A model generated the notes under the pieces. That model searched no databases. It was not told the origin of the DNA and was given only the letters and a program-made list of their open reading frames with translations. Both the position numbers and the translations under genes were made by a program. Positions 26,783 through 35,561 of a stretch of DNA of 64,000 nt are shown here, one piece after another; position 1 is the stretch's first letter, and every line of letters begins with the position of its first letter. Origin of the DNA: Solirubrobacteraceae bacterium (GTDB lineage Bacteria > Actinomycetota > Thermoleophilia > Solirubrobacterales > Solirubrobacteraceae); NCBI GenBank assembly GCA_031177685.1, contig JAPSGI010000004.1:124001-188000 (forward strand). The letters run 5' to 3'.

Positions 26783-27832
26783 ATGGCCGACCGCCCGCTC
26801 CCCCCGCCCGAGGTGGCCCGCGAGTGGCTCGAGACCATGACGCTGATCCGGCGCTTCGAGGAGCGCGCCGGGGAGATGTACGCGAAGGCCAAGGTCGGCG
26901 GGTTCCTGCACCTGGCGATCGGCGAGGAGGCGACGATCGTCGGGTCGGTCCGGGCCCTGCGCGAGACCGACTACCTGATCTCGACCTACCGCTCGCACGG
27001 GCACGCGCTGGCGCGCGGCACGGAGCCGGAGCGCGTCATGGCCGAGCTGTTCGGCAAGGAGGACGGCGTGTGCCGCGGGCGGGGCGGCTCGATGCACATG
27101 TTCGACCTGCCGCGCCGCTTCATGGGCGGCTACGGGATCGTGGGCGGCAACCTGCCGCTGGCCGCCGGGATGGCGCTCGCGTGCGACTACCTGGGGACCG
27201 AGGACGCGACGCTGTGCCAGTTCGGCGACGGCGCCGCCAACCAGGGCACGTTCGGCGAGACGCTCAACCTGGCCGCGCTGTGGCGGCTGCCCGTGGTCTT
27301 CATGGTCACCAACAACCAGTTCGGGATGGGCACGTCGCTGGAGCGCCACTCGGCCGTCACCGACCTGTTCAAGCGCGGCGAGGGCTACGGCGTACCCGGG
27401 ATCCGCTGCGACGGGATGGACGTGGTCGACACGTACGAGACGACCTGCGAGGCGCTGCGCCAGGCCCGGGAGGAGCGCCGGCCCGTGCTGGTGGAGGCGA
27501 TCACCTACCGCTTCCGCGGCCACTCCATGGCCGACCCCGAGGAGTACCGCACCAAGGAGCAGGTCGAGCAGTGGCGCCAGCGCGACCCGCTGACGACGTT
27601 CGGCGAGCGACTCAGCGCGGAGGGCGCGGTTCCCGAGCAGGAGCGCGAGGAGATCGACCGCCGCGCGATCGAGACCGTGGACGGCGCGGTCCTCTTCGCC
27701 GAGGCCTCGCCGTTCCCAGCCCCCGAGTCGCTGTACGACGACGTCTACGTGCTGGGCGATCAGGTCCAGGGCTGGTACTCGATCGACGAGCGCGCGGCGG
27801 GCGTGCAGCGCGGCGAGGACATCGGCCCGTGA
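26783..27832 (+). CDS. pdhA: Pyruvate dehydrogenase E1 component, alpha subunit
   Basis: 349 aa. It has the thiamine diphosphate motif FGDGAANQGTFGE...TNNQ (GDG-x-N), the substrate-side RGGSMHMFD, and the phosphorylation-loop-like YRFRGHSMADPEEYR. It decarboxylates a 2-oxoacid and passes the acyl group to the lipoyl domain of E2, together with the beta subunit. Pyruvate is the most likely substrate; acetoin or branched-chain acids cannot be excluded. The end overlaps or abuts the beta-subunit start. Confidence 0.92.
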   Translation: MADRPLPPPEVAREWLETMTLIRRFEERAGEMYAKAKVGGFLHLAIGEEATIVGSVRALRETDYLISTYRSHGHALARGTEPERVMAELFGKEDGVCRGRGGSMHMFDLPRRFMGGYGIVGGNLPLAAGMALACDYLGTEDATLCQFGDGAANQGTFGETLNLAALWRLPVVFMVTNNQFGMGTSLERHSAVTDLFKRGEGYGVPGIRCDGMDVVDTYETTCEALRQAREERRPVLVEAITYRFRGHSMADPEEYRTKEQVEQWRQRDPLTTFGERLSAEGAVPEQEREEIDRRAIETVDGAVLFAEASPFPAPESLYDDVYVLGDQVQGWYSIDERAAGVQRGEDIGP

Positions 27833-27837
27833 GCGTC

Positions 27838-28815
27838 ATGCGCTACCGCGAGGCGCTCAACGCCGCGCTGCGCGAGGAGATGCAGCGCGACGAGCGCGTC
27901 TTCTTGATGGGCGAGGACGTCGGAGTGTTCCAGGGCGCCTTCAAGGTGACCGCGGGACTGCTGGAGGAGTTCGGCGAGAAGCGCGTGCGCGACACCCCGA
28001 TCTCCGAGAACACCATCGTCGGCATGGGCGTGGGCGCCGCGATGACCGGCCTGCGCCCCGTGGTCGAGCTGATGACGATCAACTTCTCGCTGCTGGCGAT
28101 GGACCAGATCGTCAACCACGCCGCGCACATCCGCTACATGTTCGGCGGGCAGGTCAAGGTGCCGCTGGTCGTCCGCATGCCGCAGGGCGCCGGGCACCAG
28201 CTCGGGCCGACGCACTCCCACAGCTTCGAGGCGCTCTACCTCCAGGTGCCCGGGCTGCTGGTCGCCGTGCCCAGCACCGCCGCCGACGCCAAGGGCCTGC
28301 TCAAGGCGGCGATCCGCGACGACAACCCCGTGATCTTCATCGAGCACGAGTACCTCTACGGCCAGCGCGGAGAGGTGCCCGACGACGACGACCACGTGAT
28401 GCGCTTCGGGCAGGCCGCGATCCGCCGCGAGGGCGGCGACGTGACGATCGTCGGGATCTCGCGCATGGCGGTCACCGCGCAGCGCGCCGCCGACCTGCTG
28501 GCGAGCGAGCACGACGTCGAGGCGGAGGTGATCGATCCACGCACGCTGCGCCCGCTGGACCTCGACACGATCCTCGACTCCGTGCGCAAGACCAACCGCT
28601 GCGTCGTGGTCGAGGAGGGCTGGCCGCACGGCGGCGTGGGGGCCAATCTCGCGGCGCTGATCCAGGAGCAGGCGTTCGACCATCTCGACGCTCCGATCGC
28701 CCGCGTGACGGGCGCCGACCTCCCCATGCCGTACTCCAAGCCGCTCGAGGAGATCGCCTATCCGCACGAGCCACAGATCGTGCAGGCTGTTCTTGCGACC
28801 TTCGGGGATGTATAA
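27838..28815 (+). CDS. pdhB: Pyruvate dehydrogenase E1 component, beta subunit
   Basis: 325 aa from ATG 27838; GTG 27829, overlapping the pdhA stop as GTGA, would add three residues. Conserved segments are FLMGEDVGVFQGAFKVT, RVRDTPISENTIVG, QIVNHAAHIRYMFGG, RMPQGAGHQLGPTHS and EGWPHGGVGA. It forms the alpha2beta2 E1 heterotetramer and supplies the glutamate that activates thiamine diphosphate. The next gene is not E2 but a c-di-GMP protein. Confidence 0.93.
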   Translation: MRYREALNAALREEMQRDERVFLMGEDVGVFQGAFKVTAGLLEEFGEKRVRDTPISENTIVGMGVGAAMTGLRPVVELMTINFSLLAMDQIVNHAAHIRYMFGGQVKVPLVVRMPQGAGHQLGPTHSHSFEALYLQVPGLLVAVPSTAADAKGLLKAAIRDDNPVIFIEHEYLYGQRGEVPDDDDHVMRFGQAAIRREGGDVTIVGISRMAVTAQRAADLLASEHDVEAEVIDPRTLRPLDLDTILDSVRKTNRCVVVEEGWPHGGVGANLAALIQEQAFDHLDAPIARVTGADLPMPYSKPLEEIAYPHEPQIVQAVLATFGDV

Positions 28816-28859
28816 AGCAGGTGGGAGGGCGCCCGGAGAGGAGAGACACGGGGCCCCAT

Positions 28860-30611
28860 ATGGCTGCGACGCCTTCGCACACGACGGTCGCCCCGGCGCG
28901 GGCGGTCGACCGGGCGGCGGGCCACCTGCTGCTCGTCGAGGACAACGTCGGCGACGCCGTGCTGGTGCGCGAGATGCTGCGCACCGCGCTGCACGACCGC
29001 TTCGAGGTTGTCCACGCGAGCCGGCTTTCGCAGGCGTGCGAGCGCCTGGAGGAGGGCGGGACGGCGTGCGTGCTGCTCGACCTGTCGCTGCCGGACGCGC
29101 AGGGCCTGGAGTCGGTGACGCGGGTCCGCGCCGCGGCGCCCGACGTTCCGATCGTGGTGCTCACGGGCCTGGACGACGAGCGGCTCGCGATCAGCGCCGT
29201 GCAGGAGGGCGCGCAGGACTACCTGATCAAGGGGCGGGTCGACGACCACCTGATCTCGCGCTCCGTCCGCTACGCGATCGAGCGCAAGCGCGCGGAGGTT
29301 CAGCTCGCCCATCAGGCGCTGCACGACCCGCTCACGGGACTGCCGAACCGCACGCTGTTCCTCGACCGCCTCGCGCTGGCGCTCGCGCGCGTGCAGCGGC
29401 GGCCGTCCGCGGTGGCGGTGCTGTTCCTCGACCTCGACCGCTTCAAGGTCATCAACGACTCGCTCGGGCACGAGACCGGCGACCGGCTGCTCGTGGAGGT
29501 CGCTGCGCGCCTGTCCGCGGTGCTGCGCCCCGGCGACACGGTCGCGCGCTTCGGGGGCGACGAGTTCACGATCCTGTGCGACGACATCGACGGTGCGCGC
29601 GACGCGATCACGATCGCCGAGCGCGTCGGGGAAGCCGTGGCCGCCCCGTTCGTGCTGGAGGAGACCGAGGCGTTCCTAACCGCCAGCGTGGGCATCGCGA
29701 TGGCCGACGAGCCGGACGCGCGCGCGGCATCCCTGATCCGCGACGCCGACGCCGCGATGTACCGCGCCAAGGAGAAGGGCAAGTCGCGCTTCGAGCTCTT
29801 CGACGCCGTCATGCGCGCGCGCGCAGTCGAGCGCCTGGAGGTGGAGAACGCGCTGCACCGCGCCGTCGAGCGCGACGAGCTGCAGCTGCACTACCAGCCG
29901 ATCTACGACATCGCCACGCGCACGATCGTGGGCGTCGAGGCGCTGGCGCGCTGGCGGCATCCCGTCCGCGGCCTCCTCATGCCCGAGCAGTTCGTCGCGC
30001 TGGCCGAGGAGACCGGGCAGATCGTGGAGGTCGGCGACTGGGTCCTGCGCCAGGCGTGCCTCCAGCACCGGCGCTGGCGCCGCGAGCGGCCGGACGCGCC
30101 GCCGCTGCGTCTCTCCGTCAACCTCTCGGCGCGGCAGCTGCAGCAGAAGTCGCTGGTGGCCGACGTGGCGTGCGCCCTCGCGGACACCGGGATGGATCCG
30201 GCGAACCTGTGCCTGGAGATCACCGAGAGCGTCGTGGTCGAGGAGACCGAGGCGGCGCTGCAGGCGATCGAGGCACTGCGCGCCGAGGGCGTGCTGATCG
30301 CGATCGACGACTTCGGGACCGGCTACTCCTCCTTGCGGCTGCTCAAAGACCTGCCCGCCAACATGCTCAAGATCGACCGCTCGTTCGTGGCGGGACTGGG
30401 ACGCGACGCGCAGGACACGCCGATCGTGCAGACGGTCATCCGGCTGGCCGACGCGCTCGGGCTGCAGGCCGTGGCCGAGGGAGTGGAGACTCCGGAGCAG
30501 CTCGCGGAGCTCGTCGCGGCCGGGTGCGGGCTCGCGCAGGGCTACCACTTTGCGCGTCCGGCGGAGGCGTCGGTGATCTCCCGGCTGCTGGCCGGCGCTC
30601 CGCAGTTGTAG
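28860..30611 (+). CDS. Response regulator with GGDEF and EAL domains
   Basis: 583 aa. Receiver domain at residues 20-140 (LLVEDN, phospho-acceptor Asp in LLDLSLPD, lysine in LIKGR). GGDEF domain at 160-320 with the intact A-site RFGGDEF near 231. EAL domain from about 335 with VGVEALARW, NLCLEITESVV, IDDFGTGYSS and KIDRSFV, so the metal-binding residues for phosphodiesterase activity are kept. It could make and break c-di-GMP. It lies between the E1 and E2 genes of pyruvate dehydrogenase. ATG 28860 is chosen; GTG 28821 would add 13 residues. Confidence 0.93.
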   Translation: MAATPSHTTVAPARAVDRAAGHLLLVEDNVGDAVLVREMLRTALHDRFEVVHASRLSQACERLEEGGTACVLLDLSLPDAQGLESVTRVRAAAPDVPIVVLTGLDDERLAISAVQEGAQDYLIKGRVDDHLISRSVRYAIERKRAEVQLAHQALHDPLTGLPNRTLFLDRLALALARVQRRPSAVAVLFLDLDRFKVINDSLGHETGDRLLVEVAARLSAVLRPGDTVARFGGDEFTILCDDIDGARDAITIAERVGEAVAAPFVLEETEAFLTASVGIAMADEPDARAASLIRDADAAMYRAKEKGKSRFELFDAVMRARAVERLEVENALHRAVERDELQLHYQPIYDIATRTIVGVEALARWRHPVRGLLMPEQFVALAEETGQIVEVGDWVLRQACLQHRRWRRERPDAPPLRLSVNLSARQLQQKSLVADVACALADTGMDPANLCLEITESVVVEETEAALQAIEALRAEGVLIAIDDFGTGYSSLRLLKDLPANMLKIDRSFVAGLGRDAQDTPIVQTVIRLADALGLQAVAEGVETPEQLAELVAAGCGLAQGYHFARPAEASVISRLLAGAPQL

Positions 30612-30614
30612 CCT
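30609..30614 (+). promoter_or_regulatory. Putative -10 box TAGCCT for leaderless E2 gene
   Basis: The box begins with the TAG stop codon of the GGDEF-EAL gene and ends 9 bases before ATG 30624. E2 may therefore have its own start site as well as readthrough from upstream. Confidence 0.45.
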
Positions 30615-30623
30615 GCCGGGCAC

Positions 30624-31907
30624 ATGAGCGAGATCGTGATGCCGCGCCTGTCGGACTCGATGGAGGAGGGAACCATCGTGCGCTGGCTGGTGTCCGATGG
30701 GGCTTCGGTCTCGCGGGGCGAGGAGATCGTGGAGATCGAGACGGACAAGGCGACCATGGCCTATGCCGCCGATGCCTCTGGGGTGATCTCCTTTGTGGCT
30801 TCGGAGGGGGATACGTTGCCTATTGGTGCTCCGATCGCTCGGGTCGGCGATTCGGATTCCGGGGACTCGGCCGGGGCGGTGGGCGCGGAGGAGGATTCCC
30901 CGGCTCCGGTCAGACAAACGACGGCTCCCTCCGCCGGGGAACCGTCCTCCGCGCCCCTTTCGTCGGCTGCTGCGCCTGAGCGGGTCGCTCCTTCGGTTGG
31001 TGGTGACGGGAACGGGCGCGCGCGGGTGAAGGCTTCTCCTTTGGCTCGCCGGTTGGCTTCGGAGCATGGGGTCGATCTGGCTTCGCTGTCCGGCACTGGG
31101 CCTGGTGGGCGGATCGTGCGGGCCGATGTGGAGGCCGCTTCGGGCGCCGGACCTGCTCCGGCCGAGGCTGCTCCCGCTCCCGCCGCCGCTCCCGCCGCTC
31201 CTTCTGCCGCGGGCGCCAAGGGCGAGGTGGAGGTTGTCGAGCTGTCGCGGGTTCAGCAGGTCGTGGCTCGGCGGATGGCCGAGTCGCGGGCGACGGTTCC
31301 GGACTTCACGCTGCAGGCCGACGTCGACATGGAGCAGGCCTGGGCCGGGCGGGCGGCTTTGAAGGCCGCGGCGGGTGAGGGTGCGGTCGTGCCGTCGTTC
31401 AACGATCTGATCGTCAAGGCCTGTGCCGTGGCGTTGCGGGAGTTCCCGCGGGCCAATGGCGCGTACCGCGATGGGCGCTTCGAGCTGTACTCGCGCGTGA
31501 ACGTCGGGGTCGCCGTGGCGGTGCCGGACGGGCTCGTGGTGCCGACGGTGTTCGACGCCGATCGCAAGACGCTCGGCGAGATCGCGCGCGAGTCGCGGGC
31601 GCTTTCGACCAAGGTGCGCGAGGGGACGATCACGCCGCCCGAGCTGTCGGGCGCGACGTTCACCGTGTCGAACCTCGGCATGTACGGCGTGCGCGAGTTC
31701 GTCGCGGTGATCAACCCGCCGCAGGCCGCGATCCTGTCGGTCGGGGCGGTCGAGGAGCGGCCGGTCGTGCGGGACGGGGCGGTCGTGCCGGGGCGGCGCA
31801 TGAGCGTGGCGCTGGCCTGCGACCACCGGATCCTCTACGGGGCCGACGCCGCGCAATTCCTCGCGCGCGTGCGCGCGCTGCTCGAAGCTCCCCTCGGCCT
31901 GGCCTAG
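30624..31907 (+). CDS. pdhC: Dihydrolipoamide acyltransferase (E2)
   Basis: 427 aa. One lipoyl domain (residues 1-77, lysine in IETDKATM), an Ala/Ser/Pro linker, a peripheral-subunit-binding domain (ASPLARRLASEHGVDL, about 135-170), an Ala/Pro linker and the catalytic domain (200-427). The active-site histidine lies in CDHRILYGADAAQFL; the usual Asp of HxxxDG is Tyr, a form known in plastid-type E2. From about 30770 to 31450 codons often end in T, in clear contrast to the strongly G/C-ending neighbours. With lpdA and the E1 genes it completes the complex. Confidence 0.92.
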   Translation: MSEIVMPRLSDSMEEGTIVRWLVSDGASVSRGEEIVEIETDKATMAYAADASGVISFVASEGDTLPIGAPIARVGDSDSGDSAGAVGAEEDSPAPVRQTTAPSAGEPSSAPLSSAAAPERVAPSVGGDGNGRARVKASPLARRLASEHGVDLASLSGTGPGGRIVRADVEAASGAGPAPAEAAPAPAAAPAAPSAAGAKGEVEVVELSRVQQVVARRMAESRATVPDFTLQADVDMEQAWAGRAALKAAAGEGAVVPSFNDLIVKACAVALREFPRANGAYRDGRFELYSRVNVGVAVAVPDGLVVPTVFDADRKTLGEIARESRALSTKVREGTITPPELSGATFTVSNLGMYGVREFVAVINPPQAAILSVGAVEERPVVRDGAVVPGRRMSVALACDHRILYGADAAQFLARVRALLEAPLGLA

Positions 31908-32500
31908 GGCGAGTACTGCCCGTTGCGGGCGAAGGACTCGTTGGGCTCGCGGTTGCGGTCGACGCGGATGCCCGGCGGATGCTGGTCGGTGTTGACGAAC
32001 ACGCACAGGGCGCGGCGGGGGTCCGGTCCCGGCACGCACGTCCGGTACAGGTCCGCGCCGAGGATCAGGGAGTTCGCGCGGCTGACGTTGCGCCGGTAGG
32101 CCGGCGGCGCCTCGGTGAGGATCCAGCGCCGGGCGGCCGCCGACTGCGACGAGAAGTCCGCGCGACTCTCGTCCACCGCCGGCCGGTGAACCAGCCCCGC
32201 GATCAGCACGGCCCCGAAGACGCCGAGCACGCACACCGCCCCGGCGTAGTCGTGCGCGACGATCGGCGGCAGGTCGCGCCGGCGGCGGCGCAGCAGCCAG
32301 CCGCCCATCCGGCCCAGCACCGCCACGGCGACCAGGTTGAACACGGCCGCGAGGATCAGCGCGGGTACCAGCTCGGTGCCGTCGCCCGCGATCGGCTGGC
32401 GGTTGATCAGGATCCCGTCGGCGACGGTGAACACGGCGAACGACGGCCACATCCAGGCGCCGCGCATCCGCCAGCGCAGCCTGCTCCAGGCGACCTCCAT
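31904..32500 (-). CDS. Membrane protein with extracytoplasmic C-terminal region
   Basis: 198 aa from ATG 32500. Three hydrophobic segments (about 15-35, 44-63 and 84-103) are separated by a basic cytoplasmic loop (RMGGWLLRRRRRD). The remaining ~95 residues are polar with two cysteines (RTCVPGPD, RALCVFVN), perhaps a disulfide outside the membrane. No family is recognised. It converges with the E2 gene (4-base overlap) and diverges from lipB. Confidence 0.6.
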   Translation of the reverse strand: MEVAWSRLRWRMRGAWMWPSFAVFTVADGILINRQPIAGDGTELVPALILAAVFNLVAVAVLGRMGGWLLRRRRRDLPPIVAHDYAGAVCVLGVFGAVLIAGLVHRPAVDESRADFSSQSAAARRWILTEAPPAYRRNVSRANSLILGADLYRTCVPGPDPRRALCVFVNTDQHPPGIRVDRNREPNESFARNGQYSP

Positions 32501-32506
32501 GCGGGG

Positions 32507-32512
32507 AGGGTA
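32507..32512 (-). promoter_or_regulatory. Putative -10 box TACCCT for leaderless membrane-protein gene
   Basis: On the minus strand TACCCT is followed by six bases and ATG 32500. Confidence 0.4.
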
Positions 32513-32523
32513 GGGGCCCGGAG

Positions 32524-32529
32524 TATCGT
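32524..32529 (+). promoter_or_regulatory. Putative -10 box TATCGT for leaderless lipB
   Basis: TATCGT ends 7 bases before GTG 32537. The divergent box for the membrane-protein gene lies 11 bases to the left. Confidence 0.45.
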
Positions 32530-32536
32530 CCTGGGG

Positions 32537-33232
32537 GTGACGGAGCTGCTGGTGTGCGAGCTGGGGGTGGTCGAGTACCGCGAGGCCCTGGGCCTTCAGC
32601 AGCGCGTGCGCGCGCGCCGGCAGGCGGACGAGCTTCCCGACGTCCTGCTGCTGCTCGAGCACCCGCCGGTCTACACGCGCGGGCGCCGCACGGGCCCCGG
32701 CGAGCTGCCGATGGGCGAGGACTGGTACCGCGCCCAGGGCATCGACGTGGTCGACACCGACCGCGGCGGGCGCGTCACCTACCACGGGCCCGGCCAGCTG
32801 GTCGGCTACCCGATCGTGCGCGTCGACGACGTGCTCGCCTACGTGCGACGGCTGGAGACCGCCATCGTCGCCGCGCTGGCCGAGTGCGGCGTGACCGCGC
32901 ACACCCGCACCGCCGAGGGAGCGGACTTCACCGGCGTGTGGGTGCAGGACCGCAAGATCGCGTCAATCGGCGTCCACGTGTCGGGCGGTGTGACCACGCA
33001 CGGGTTCGCGGTCAACGTGCGCAACGACCTGCAGCCGTTCGAGTGGGTCGTTCCGTGCGGGCTGGAGGGCGTGCGGATGACCTCGCTGATCGAGGAGCGC
33101 CGCGACCCCGGCCCCGGCGCCATCCACGAGTTCCGCACGATCATGACCCAGTGCTTCGCGGCGGCCTTCGACCGCGCCGGGCGCGCGGTCGCGCCCGCTG
33201 AGCTGGAGGGCGCGGGGGTACCCTCTTCCTGA
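32537..33232 (+). CDS. lipB: Octanoyl-[acyl carrier protein]:protein octanoyltransferase
   Basis: 231 aa. RGGRVTYHGPGQLVGYPI (glycine-rich substrate site), the lysine in RKIASIGVH and the nucleophilic cysteine in VPCGLEG mark LipB. It moves octanoate from ACP to lipoyl domains, such as that of the E2 encoded just upstream. Its stop overlaps the lipA ATG (TGATG), so the two steps of lipoate synthesis are coupled. Confidence 0.95.
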   Translation: MTELLVCELGVVEYREALGLQQRVRARRQADELPDVLLLLEHPPVYTRGRRTGPGELPMGEDWYRAQGIDVVDTDRGGRVTYHGPGQLVGYPIVRVDDVLAYVRRLETAIVAALAECGVTAHTRTAEGADFTGVWVQDRKIASIGVHVSGGVTTHGFAVNVRNDLQPFEWVVPCGLEGVRMTSLIEERRDPGPGAIHEFRTIMTQCFAAAFDRAGRAVAPAELEGAGVPSS

Positions 33233-34194
33233 TGGCTACGCGATCGCGCTCCAACCCCGGCGGCATGGACGTCCTGAAGGTCCTCGGGTCGGACGTCCGC
33301 CCCTTCCGCGAGCGCAAGCCGCCGTGGCTGAAGGTGCCCGCCCCCGGCGGCGCGCGCTACCGCGAGCTGCAGGCGCGCATCGAGGACGAGGGGCTGCACA
33401 CCGTCTGCCAGGAGGCCGCCTGCCCCAACATCGGCGAGTGCTGGGAGCGGGGCACCGCCACCTTCATGATCCTGGGCGACACGTGCACGCGGCGCTGCGG
33501 GTTCTGCAACGTCAAGACGGGCAAGCCGACGTTCCACGACCCGCTGGAGCCCGCCCGCGTGGCGCGGCAGGTGGCGCGGATGGGATTGCGCCACGCCGTG
33601 ATCACCAGCGTCGATCGCGACGATCTCCCGGACTACGGCGCCAGCGCGTTCGTGGGCGTCATCCGACAGATCCGCCGCCAGGCCCCGGGCTGCCAGGTCG
33701 AGGTCCTGACGCCGGACTTCCGCGGAGTCGAGATGCCCCTGGCCAAGGTGATCGCCGAGCGCCCGGACGTCTTCAACCACAACGTCGAGGTCGTCCCGCG
33801 CCTGTATCCCGTCGCGCGCCGCGGGTCGGAGTTCCTGCGCTCGTGCCGGGTGCTGCGCAACGCGCGCGAGATGGGCGAGGGCGAGGTCGTGACGAAGTCC
33901 GGGCTCATGGTCGGGCTGGGCGAGACGCACGAGGAGATGGTCGAGACGTTCGGCATCCTGCGCGAGCACGGCGTCCAGGTGATCACGGTCGGGCAGTACC
34001 TGCGGCCCACCGAGCGCCATCTGCCGGTCGTGCGCTACTGGCACCCCGACGAGTTCGAGGCGCTCCGGCAGGCCGCGCTGGACCTCGGCTTCGACAACGT
34101 GGCGGCGGGACCGCTCGTGCGCTCCAGCTACCACGCGGACGAGCACGTCCCCCAGGCGCGCCCGGGCGTCGGGCCGGTGGCCGCCGCGACGTGA
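33232..34194 (+). CDS. lipA: Lipoyl synthase
   Basis: 320 aa radical-SAM enzyme. The auxiliary cluster motif CQEAACPNIGEC (about 59-70) and the SAM cluster motif CTRRCGFC (about 85-92) are both present, along with the late RSSYHADE that carries the serine ligand of the auxiliary cluster. It inserts two sulfur atoms into protein-bound octanoate. It is coupled to lipB and to the next, unrelated exported protein (GTGA overlap). Confidence 0.97.
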   Translation: MATRSRSNPGGMDVLKVLGSDVRPFRERKPPWLKVPAPGGARYRELQARIEDEGLHTVCQEAACPNIGECWERGTATFMILGDTCTRRCGFCNVKTGKPTFHDPLEPARVARQVARMGLRHAVITSVDRDDLPDYGASAFVGVIRQIRRQAPGCQVEVLTPDFRGVEMPLAKVIAERPDVFNHNVEVVPRLYPVARRGSEFLRSCRVLRNAREMGEGEVVTKSGLMVGLGETHEEMVETFGILREHGVQVITVGQYLRPTERHLPVVRYWHPDEFEALRQAALDLGFDNVAAGPLVRSSYHADEHVPQARPGVGPVAAAT

Positions 34195-35561
34195 GGCGCT
34201 GGGCGCCCGCGGCGGCGCTGGCTGTCGCGGCGGCCGGGATCTTCGCGCCCCCGGCGCCCGCGGCGACCGCCGTCGTGGTCGGCGTCCAGGAGTCGGCCGC
34301 GGCTCCCTCGCGCGGCGTCGTGCGCTACCGCGCCGCTCCCGGGGAGGCCAACCGCCTGACCGTGTTGCCCGTGGCCGGCCAGCCGCATGCCGTGGAGCTG
34401 CGCGAGGCGACGGTCCCGATCGCACCCGGCCCGGGCTGCACGGCGCTGGAACCCGTGGCCGTGCGCTGCGACGGCCGGGCGGCCACGTCCGCGTTCGGGC
34501 GCCCCTCCACCGGACTGCAGGGCGTGGTCGCGCAGCTGGGCGACGGCGACGACGAGGCGGCGAGCCGGTTCGAAGAGCCCGCTCCCGGACTCGACCTGGC
34601 GGGCGACGACGGGGCCGACCGGCTGGTCGGAGGCGGCGCGGGCGAGGTCCTGCGCGGCGGCGCGGGCGACGACGTGCTGCGCGCGGGCGCCGGCGGCGAC
34701 GTCGCGGCCGGCGGGCCGGGTCGCGATCGCGTCGCCACGGGCGCGGGCGACGACGTGGTGGAGGAGGACGACGAGGGCGCGCGCCCTGGCCGCGACGCGA
34801 TCGACGGCGGACCCGGGACCGACAAGCTCGAGTACCGCACGCGCCGGCGTGGCGTGACCGTCGACCTGGCGCGCCGCCGCGGCGCCGACGGCGACGCGCT
34901 CCGGGACATGGAGAGCGCCGGCGGCGGCCGCGGCGACGACGTGCTGCGCGGCTCGTCCGCGGCCAACGAGCTGCGCGGCGGGGACGGCGACGACCGCGTC
35001 CAGGGACGCGGCGGGCGCGACACCCTCTTCGGCGACCCGGGCCGCGACGCCCTCTCGGGCGGCGGCGGGCGCGACGACCTGAACCTCGCGGACGGCGTGC
35101 GCGACGGCCCGGAGGCCGAGGGCGACCGCGCGCGCTGCGGCACCGGGAGCGACGTCGTGCGCGGCGTGTTTGCGGCCGACCGCCTGGCCGCCGACTGCGA
35201 GCGCGCGCTCGTGGAGGGAGAGACGCCCGACTTCTTCTCCGTGCTCGTGTCCCAGCCGCTGCGCGCCCGGCGCAGCGGGACGGTCGCGATCCGGCTGGCC
35301 GACGCGGGCGGGGACGCGCCCTTCCGCGGGCGCGTGGCGCTGCGCTTCAACGGCCTGCTGCTGGGCCACCCCAGCCGGGTCGTGGCGCTGCGCCGCGACG
35401 GACGCGCCACGGCACGCGTCCGGCTCGTGTCGGCCGCCCTGGCGCGCCTGCGCGAGTCGCGCCGCCTCACCGTGCAGGTCGTGGTCGGGGACGCGTCCTT
35501 CACCACGACGCTGCGCGCCCCGCTGGCGGGGCGCGGCATCGGCGGCGGGACGCCGGCCTAG
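34191..35561 (+). CDS. Exported protein with RTX-like Gly/Asp repeats
   Basis: 456 aa from GTG 34191, which overlaps the lipA stop. The Ala/Pro-rich signal peptide ends near residue 25 (PAPAAT). About residues 130-330 carry many GGxGxD-like nonapeptide units (RGGAGDDVL, RGGDGDDRV, FGDPGRDAL, SGGGGRDDL), the calcium-binding beta-roll pattern of RTX proteins, interrupted by an insert. The last ~100 residues look like a beta-sandwich domain. No catalytic domain is seen. It is likely a calcium-dependent surface or secreted protein. The overlap with lipA is odd given the unrelated role. Confidence 0.82.
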   Translation: MRRWAPAAALAVAAAGIFAPPAPAATAVVVGVQESAAAPSRGVVRYRAAPGEANRLTVLPVAGQPHAVELREATVPIAPGPGCTALEPVAVRCDGRAATSAFGRPSTGLQGVVAQLGDGDDEAASRFEEPAPGLDLAGDDGADRLVGGGAGEVLRGGAGDDVLRAGAGGDVAAGGPGRDRVATGAGDDVVEEDDEGARPGRDAIDGGPGTDKLEYRTRRRGVTVDLARRRGADGDALRDMESAGGGRGDDVLRGSSAANELRGGDGDDRVQGRGGRDTLFGDPGRDALSGGGGRDDLNLADGVRDGPEAEGDRARCGTGSDVVRGVFAADRLAADCERALVEGETPDFFSVLVSQPLRARRSGTVAIRLADAGGDAPFRGRVALRFNGLLLGHPSRVVALRRDGRATARVRLVSAALARLRESRRLTVQVVVGDASFTTTLRAPLAGRGIGGGTPA

